Part shown: positions 5,989 to 8,999 of the stretch, piece after piece
Numbering within the stretch: position 1 is the first letter of the stretch
Layout of the letters: the number at the start of each line of letters is the position of its first letter
From: an uncultured Angelakisella sp.
Lineage (GTDB): Bacteria; Bacillota; Clostridia; Oscillospirales; Ruminococcaceae
Assembly: GCA_937914895.1 (NCBI GenBank)
Contig: CALGIL010000055.1
Span: 1-8,999 of the forward strand
Reading direction: 5' to 3'
DNA length: 8,999 nucleotides
Position numbers and translations under genes: made by a program
Notes under the pieces: model-generated
The model's input: only the letters and a program-made list of their open reading frames with translations
What the model was told of the DNA's origin: nothing
The model's database searches: none

Positions 5989-7049
5989 CCCTCCACCTCC
6001 CCTTTATGGGAAAGCCCGAAGACCCGGGCGGCCAGGTCCAGCTTGGCCGGGCAGCTGTAACTGCAGGACATACAGCCGATGCAGTACTGATAGTCCGTTT
6101 TTCGCAGCTCGCCCCGGCGGTTCATGTCCAGGCAGGCGCAGATAAACCGCGGGTCCAGCCCCATGGGGCAGACCTCGGTGCAGCGGCCGCACCCGATGCA
6201 GGCAGAGCGGCGGTCCCGCTGGTCCTCCCGAAAGGCCAGCAGCGCCCGGGTGACCGGGGTGACGGTCACCTTGTCCGTGTCCGCAATGGACACCCCGGTC
6301 ATGGAGCCCCCGGCGATGACCCGGTTGGGCTGGACAATGAGGCCGCAGGCCTCCAGCACCCGGGTGGCGGACAACCCAAGGGACACCTCCAAGTTGGCGG
6401 GTTTGTCCACACAATCCCCCGCCACCGTCACAAAGGCGGTGGTCTGCACAGTGCCCTGAAAGACGGCGCGGTGCAGGTGGATAAGGGCGCAGGCCCCCAC
6501 ATACAGATAGCTGGCGTTTTTACGGCGGGGGAGGCTGCTCTCGCTCCGGTTGTCCGCCGGATAGACGCCGCCGATGCGCTGGACCTCCAACCCCTCGATG
6601 GTCTTGGGGATTTTAATTTCCAGGTCGGTAATGTTTTTATAGACCAGCACCAGGACGTCCTTTGCGCCCACGGCCCGCCGGGCCAGGGCCGCGCCCGAGG
6701 CGCACTCCTCCCGCAGGTGGAGCAGGGGCCCCAGCTGGCTGGAGATGTAGGGCTCGTCGTCCATGGCGTCCACCAGCAAAACGGCGTCCTTGTCCTGGGC
6801 CGCCTTCAGCTTGCGGAACAGGGGCAGCCCGTCCCGCTCGTCCACAATGCGGGCCATCCGGGCCAGGCGGATGATCTCGTCAGCCTCAAGCGCCCCGGCG
6901 TCGGCCGCGGGCGCATAGTCCTTGATGGAGCGCCTACTCTTTTCCTCCACCAGCTGTCCGATCTCCCGGGACAGCGCCGGGTCCTTCCGCTGTTCCATAA
7001 TCAGCCCCCGCCGAAACAGACCCAGAGGGCTTATCCGATGCTTGCTCAT
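5985..7049 (-). CDS. rnfC: RnfC-like iron-sulphur protein, N-terminally truncated
   Basis: A 354-aa soluble protein, roughly 90 residues shorter than usual RnfC (about 440 aa), which is the peripheral NAD(H)-, FMN- and Fe-S-binding subunit. The conserved part begins near 95: DAMDDEPYISS (94-104) corresponds to RnfC's NGAECEPYIT; then the SLBB-like region (VTVAGDCVDKPANLEV, 207-222), IAGGSMTG (245-252), and two [4Fe-4S] motifs: CIGCGRCTEVCP (Cys284, 287, 290, 294) and CIGCMSCSYSCP (Cys323, 326, 329, 333). The usual N-terminal biotin-like domain is missing, and the glycine-rich GxGGAGFPT loop that binds FMN/NADH appears only as a degenerate RIVDERDGLPLFRK (67-80). The start ATG at 7049 is supported by AAAGGAG (7061-7055), 5 nt upstream. 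The frame is open further up (to 7175), but that part is antisense to no signal and overlaps rpe without resembling RnfC. It is translationally coupled to rnfD (ATGA). A PduS- or SLBB-type Fe-S protein is a less likely alternative, given the neighbours. Confidence 0.82.
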   Translation of the reverse strand: MSKHRISPLGLFRRGLIMEQRKDPALSREIGQLVEEKSRRSIKDYAPAADAGALEADEIIRLARMARIVDERDGLPLFRKLKAAQDKDAVLLVDAMDDEPYISSQLGPLLHLREECASGAALARRAVGAKDVLVLVYKNITDLEIKIPKTIEGLEVQRIGGVYPADNRSESSLPRRKNASYLYVGACALIHLHRAVFQGTVQTTAFVTVAGDCVDKPANLEVSLGLSATRVLEACGLIVQPNRVIAGGSMTGVSIADTDKVTVTPVTRALLAFREDQRDRRSACIGCGRCTEVCPMGLDPRFICACLDMNRRGELRKTDYQYCIGCMSCSYSCPAKLDLAARVFGLSHKGEVEG

Positions 7050-7758
7050 AGATACTCCTTTGTCCAGCCCCGGCGTACAGCGCGCTGCTGCGCCTGCCGT
7101 CCTGGGCAGCCGTACGGATGGCCGCAATGGCCCCCGCCTTATCGCGGGCCCCAAAAATGGAGGAGCCCGCCACAAAGCAGTTGGCCCCGTGGGCGGCGCA
7201 GAGGGCGGCGGTATCGGCGCCGATGCCCCCGTCCACCTGGATGATCAGCTCCCCAAGGCCATGCTCCTTTGCAAAGACGGCAATTTCCTCCACCTTGGGC
7301 ATCATTTCCGGACGGAAGGCCTGGCCGCCAAAGCCCGGCTCCACCGTCATCACCAGCACCAGCTCCACCCGGGGCAGCAGGGGCAGCACGGCGGCGGCCG
7401 GGGTGTCCGGCCGCAGGGTGACGCCCGCCTTCATGCCGCAGCGGTGGATCTCCTCAATGACCGACACGGGGTCCCCGGCGGCCTCCACATGAAAGGTCAC
7501 CAGGTCCGCCCCGGCGGCGGCCAGATCCCGAATGTAGCGCTCCGGGTGTGTAATCATAATGTGTACGTCAAAAAACAGGTCGGTGGCCTTGCGCAGGGAC
7601 GCAATAACCGGCATGCCAAAGCTGATGTTGGGGACAAACACCCCGTCCATGACGTCCAGGTGCAGCATATCGGCGCCGCCCCGGGCGACGGCCTCCACCT
7701 CCTGCCCCAGGCGGGCAAAATCGGCGGCCAGCAGGGACGGCGAAATCTGTATCCTCAT
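6934..7758 (-). CDS. rpe: Ribulose-phosphate 3-epimerase with C-terminal extension
   Basis: Rpe interconverts D-ribulose 5-phosphate and D-xylulose 5-phosphate in the pentose phosphate pathway. This is a clear match over residues 1-218: ISPSLLAADFARLG (5-18), the metal and catalytic residues His33 and Asp35 in LHLDVMDGVFVPN, His66 in DVHIM, MTVEPGFGGQAF (137-148), and VDGGI with Asp176 (175-179), then the phosphate-binding VAGSSIF (196-202). Asp35 and Asp176 are the acid/base pair in the family. The usual protein ends near residue 220; here the frame runs to 274, and residues 219-274 are low-complexity (G/A/S/R-rich) and overlap the RnfC-like gene by 116 nt. In the third frame, a TGA at 7048-7046 overlaps the rnfC ATG (ATGA), so a one-base indel near the 3' end is a possible explanation. 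The ATG at 7758 has AAGGAG (7770-7765) 6 nt upstream. It is the first gene after a strong promoter. Confidence 0.95.
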   Translation of the reverse strand: MRIQISPSLLAADFARLGQEVEAVARGGADMLHLDVMDGVFVPNISFGMPVIASLRKATDLFFDVHIMITHPERYIRDLAAAGADLVTFHVEAAGDPVSVIEEIHRCGMKAGVTLRPDTPAAAVLPLLPRVELVLVMTVEPGFGGQAFRPEMMPKVEEIAVFAKEHGLGELIIQVDGGIGADTAALCAAHGANCFVAGSSIFGARDKAGAIAAIRTAAQDGRRSSALYAGAGQRSIYEQASDKPSGSVSAGADYGTAEGPGAVPGDRTAGGGKE

Positions 7759-7812
7759 GGACCTCTCCTTCCGGGGCGCAAAACGGGACCGACCCCCACT
7801 TCAGATTCTATT

Positions 7813-7841
7813 ATTTTACCCCATTTGTCCCAAAAGGTCAA
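7813..7841 (-). promoter_or_regulatory. Sigma-A promoter of the rpe-rnf-like operon
   Basis: On the minus strand TTGACC (7841-7836) and TAAAAT (7818-7813) are separated by exactly 17 nt, each one mismatch from TTGACA and TATAAT. Transcription would start near 7806, about 48 nt before the rpe ATG. This is the best promoter in the window, and since no other comparable one lies between the genes, it probably serves rpe, the Rnf-like genes and perhaps the DUF4015 gene. Confidence 0.75.
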
Positions 7842-7861
7842 TGAAGCGCCCGGCGCAAGAC

Positions 7862-7879
7862 TGTAAACGATTTGTAAAC
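7862..7879. repeat. Paired TGTAAAC direct repeat upstream of the rpe promoter
   Basis: TGTAAAC occurs at 7862-7868 and again at 7873-7879, 11 nt apart start to start, which is one helical turn. The pair lies about 20-38 nt upstream of the -35 box of the rpe promoter, where an activator or repressor could bind. The first copy with its flank, TGTAAACGATTTGTA, has a partial resemblance to a CcpA cre site but breaks the consensus in the second half. Function is inference. Confidence 0.3.
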
Positions 7880-7880
7880 C

Positions 7881-7917
7881 CCGGGCACGGCGGGACCCAT
7901 GGGTTCCCCGCCCCCGG
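7881..7917 (-). terminator. GC-rich hairpin after the GNAT gene
   Basis: Starting 2 nt after the stop of the acetyltransferase gene, the minus strand folds into CCGGG-GGCGGG-(GA)-ACC, a CATG loop, then GGT-CCCGCC-(GTG)-CCCGG: 14 base pairs with two small asymmetric bulges. It is followed by GGTTTAC, a short T3 only. It lies between the upstream operon and the rpe promoter, the right place for a terminator, but the weak U-tract lowers confidence. Confidence 0.45.
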
Positions 7918-7919
7918 CT

Positions 7920-8762
7920 TTACAGGTCCAGGGCGTAATAATCGGTGCGGTACCGGGTGGCAAAGCCGCAGCCCAGGTAGAGGCGGCAGGCGGGGGTGTT
8001 GGCGGTGTCCACGTCCAGCACCACCTCGCCGCCCCGCTTTTCCGCCTCCTCCAGGGCAAGGCCCATCAGCTGTCTGCCAAGGCCCCTGCCCCGGTGGGCC
8101 GGGGCGATGCCGACGCTGTGCAAAAACAGGGTGCCGGGGGTCGCCGCACTGAACATAAAACCCCCGATGGGCTGCGCCCCCAGCCGCACCAAAAAGGCGG
8201 CGCGCCCGGGGCTTTCCAGGGCCGCCTGCAAAAAGTCGTCCCCCGCCTGAAAGGAAAAGCCCCGGCGCACCTCATCCATGGGGGGCCCGTCCGGGCCGCC
8301 CACCTTTTGGCAGGTCAGGTCCGGGTGGGCGGGCGCCGGCCCCCCGTCCCGGAACATCCGGTTCTCGCCGTGGTCCGGCCGGGCACCGTAATGCTCCGCC
8401 ACGGCCCGCCCCCGGGGGCCCCTGTCCCCCACCACAAACAAAACCCGGGGGATGCCCGCCCGGCGGACCTCCTCCAGCGCCCGGCGGTACAGGGCGGAAA
8501 AGCACCCCCGCCCCTGGCAGTCCGGGCGGACAAAGGCGGCAGCCTCGGCCTCCTGGGCACCTGGCATAAAGAGGACCAAAAAGCCCGCCAGCCGCCCGTC
8601 CTCCAGCCCCTGAAAGAAACAGGGAATGTTTTTGTCAAAATTCAGCTCGCCGGACAAAAACGGCTCCGCGCAGGGGCCGGCCCGGCGACAGCAGTCCCGG
8701 TACACCTCTTCCATCCGGGCCTTTTCCTCCGGGGTCAGACTGTTGGATACCAGAATGTCCAT
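7920..8762 (-). CDS. Tandem-GNAT acetyltransferase
   Basis: A 280-aa cytosolic protein with two GNAT (acetyl-CoA-dependent N-acetyltransferase) domains. In the N-terminal domain (about 1-140) motif A is FVRPDCQGRGCFSALYRRAL (77-96), with the CoA-binding Q-G-R-G. In the C-terminal domain (about 150-280) motif A is VGIAPAHRGRGLGRQLM (217-233), with R-G-R-G-L-G, and motif B is NTPACRLYLGCGF (255-267). The C-terminal domain matches the active-site consensus better. Two-domain GNATs also include MshD of mycothiol synthesis, but nothing else here supports that role, so the substrate is unknown. The start ATG at 8762 has GAAAGGAG (8775-8768) 5 nt upstream. It lies 18 nt after the stop of a peptide-transporter binding protein and is probably cotranscribed with it. 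Composition is as GC-rich as the rest of the right half. Confidence 0.85.
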   Translation of the reverse strand: MDILVSNSLTPEEKARMEEVYRDCCRRAGPCAEPFLSGELNFDKNIPCFFQGLEDGRLAGFLVLFMPGAQEAEAAAFVRPDCQGRGCFSALYRRALEEVRRAGIPRVLFVVGDRGPRGRAVAEHYGARPDHGENRMFRDGGPAPAHPDLTCQKVGGPDGPPMDEVRRGFSFQAGDDFLQAALESPGRAAFLVRLGAQPIGGFMFSAATPGTLFLHSVGIAPAHRGRGLGRQLMGLALEEAEKRGGEVVLDVDTANTPACRLYLGCGFATRYRTDYYALDL

Positions 8763-8780
8763 GAAATCTCCTTTCGGCTG

Positions 8781-8999
8781 TCATTCCTCCACCCAGGCCC
8801 AGCGGAAATACTGGTACCCGGCGGGGGAAAAGACCACGTCCCGCAGGCTGGCGCCGACCAGAAAGTCCCGGGAGTAGAAGGTCAGGGGGACGACGGCCAT
8901 GTCCTGCCCAATGAGAAGGTCCTCGGCATCGTGGAGGAGCTTCAGCCGCTCCTCGGGCTCTTCGGCGGCGCGGCTGCCGGCGACGGCGGCGTCATAGGC
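8781..8999 (-). CDS. Peptide ABC transporter substrate-binding protein, C-terminal part
   Basis: The frame is open from the right edge of the window to a TGA at 8783-8781, giving the last 72 residues of a larger protein. The sequence AYDAAVAGSRAAEEPEERLK, followed by LLHDAEDLLIGQDMAVVPLT and then FYSRDFLVGASL and SPAGYQYFRWAWVEE, has the typical end of family-5 extracellular solute-binding proteins (OppA/DppA type): the helix with xxLHxAExxL, a short strand ending in VPL-x-F/Y, and the final aromatic F-x-W-A segment. Such lipoproteins capture oligopeptides outside the cell for an ABC importer. The N-terminal signal and ligand pocket are outside the window. The gene is followed after 18 nt by the GNAT gene. 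Confidence 0.8.
   Translation of the reverse strand, partial: AYDAAVAGSRAAEEPEERLKLLHDAEDLLIGQDMAVVPLTFYSRDFLVGASLRDVVFSPAGYQYFRWAWVEE

Noticed and set aside
4702..6060. Plus-strand 452-codon open frame opposite rnfD and the rnfE-like gene
   Set aside because: The product is rich in H, G, Q, R and K with repeated dipeptides typical of the reverse complement of GC-rich membrane-protein genes; the minus strand holds conserved RnfD motifs.
7050..7175. Extension of the RnfC-like protein upstream to 7175
   Set aside because: The extra 42 residues are arginine/proline-rich, lie within rpe, and do not resemble the missing RnfC N-terminal domain; the ribosome binding site supports 7049.
5973..7866. 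Plus-strand open frames opposite the RnfC-like gene and rpe
   Set aside because: They are antisense to genes with intact catalytic and cysteine motifs and have no supporting start signals.

Overview
The window looks like a chromosomal segment of a high-GC, low-complexity-leader Firmicute, most likely an anaerobic gut Clostridia of the Oscillospiraceae type (Flavonifractor / Intestinimonas / Lawsonibacter-like). The reasons are the strong AGGAGG-type ribosome binding sites, the TTG/GTG starts, the GC-rich coding sequence, and the combination of DegV, EcsC, an OppA-type binding protein and an Rnf-type cluster. The genus is an inference; nothing here proves it.

Layout. A plus-strand DegV-family lipid-binding protein (174-1148) has its own extended -10 promoter and a structured leader of about 145 nt. 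It converges on a minus-strand EcsC-family gene (1296-2030) that is visibly AT-richer than everything around it; a perfect 24-bp hairpin lies between the two. After a 315-nt gap with no convincing gene, the minus strand carries a long run of closely packed genes, in transcription order from right to left: rpe (7758-6934), an RnfC-like iron-sulphur protein (7049-5985), RnfD (5988-4933), an RnfE-like membrane protein (5021-4290), an RnfA-like membrane protein (4273-3671), and a membrane-anchored DUF4015-type putative glycoside hydrolase (3611-2346). A near-consensus sigma-A promoter (TTGACC-17-TAAAAT) upstream of rpe probably drives them all. Further right are a tandem-GNAT acetyltransferase (8762-7920) and the C-terminal end of a peptide/oligopeptide ABC-transporter binding protein (8999-8781), 18 nt apart and probably one operon that ends at a GC-rich hairpin.

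The most unusual part is the Rnf-like cluster. Its order C-D-E-A is the canonical rnfCDGEAB order with rnfG and rnfB missing. By my manual alignment from memory, the RnfA-like and RnfE-like proteins have also lost the cysteines that hold the intramembrane [2Fe-2S] cluster of Rnf/Nqr. The RnfC-like protein lacks the N-terminal domain and the glycine-rich FMN/NADH loop, while keeping two perfect CxxCxxCxxxCP motifs. The RnfD flavin site is also changed. The cluster therefore looks like a stripped-down, uncharacterised relative of Rnf that may no longer be a ferredoxin:NAD+ oxidoreductase. Its genes are tightly coupled to rpe and to each other (116-nt, 4-nt and 89-nt overlaps).

I see no tRNA, rRNA, CRISPR array, insertion sequence or phage gene in the window.
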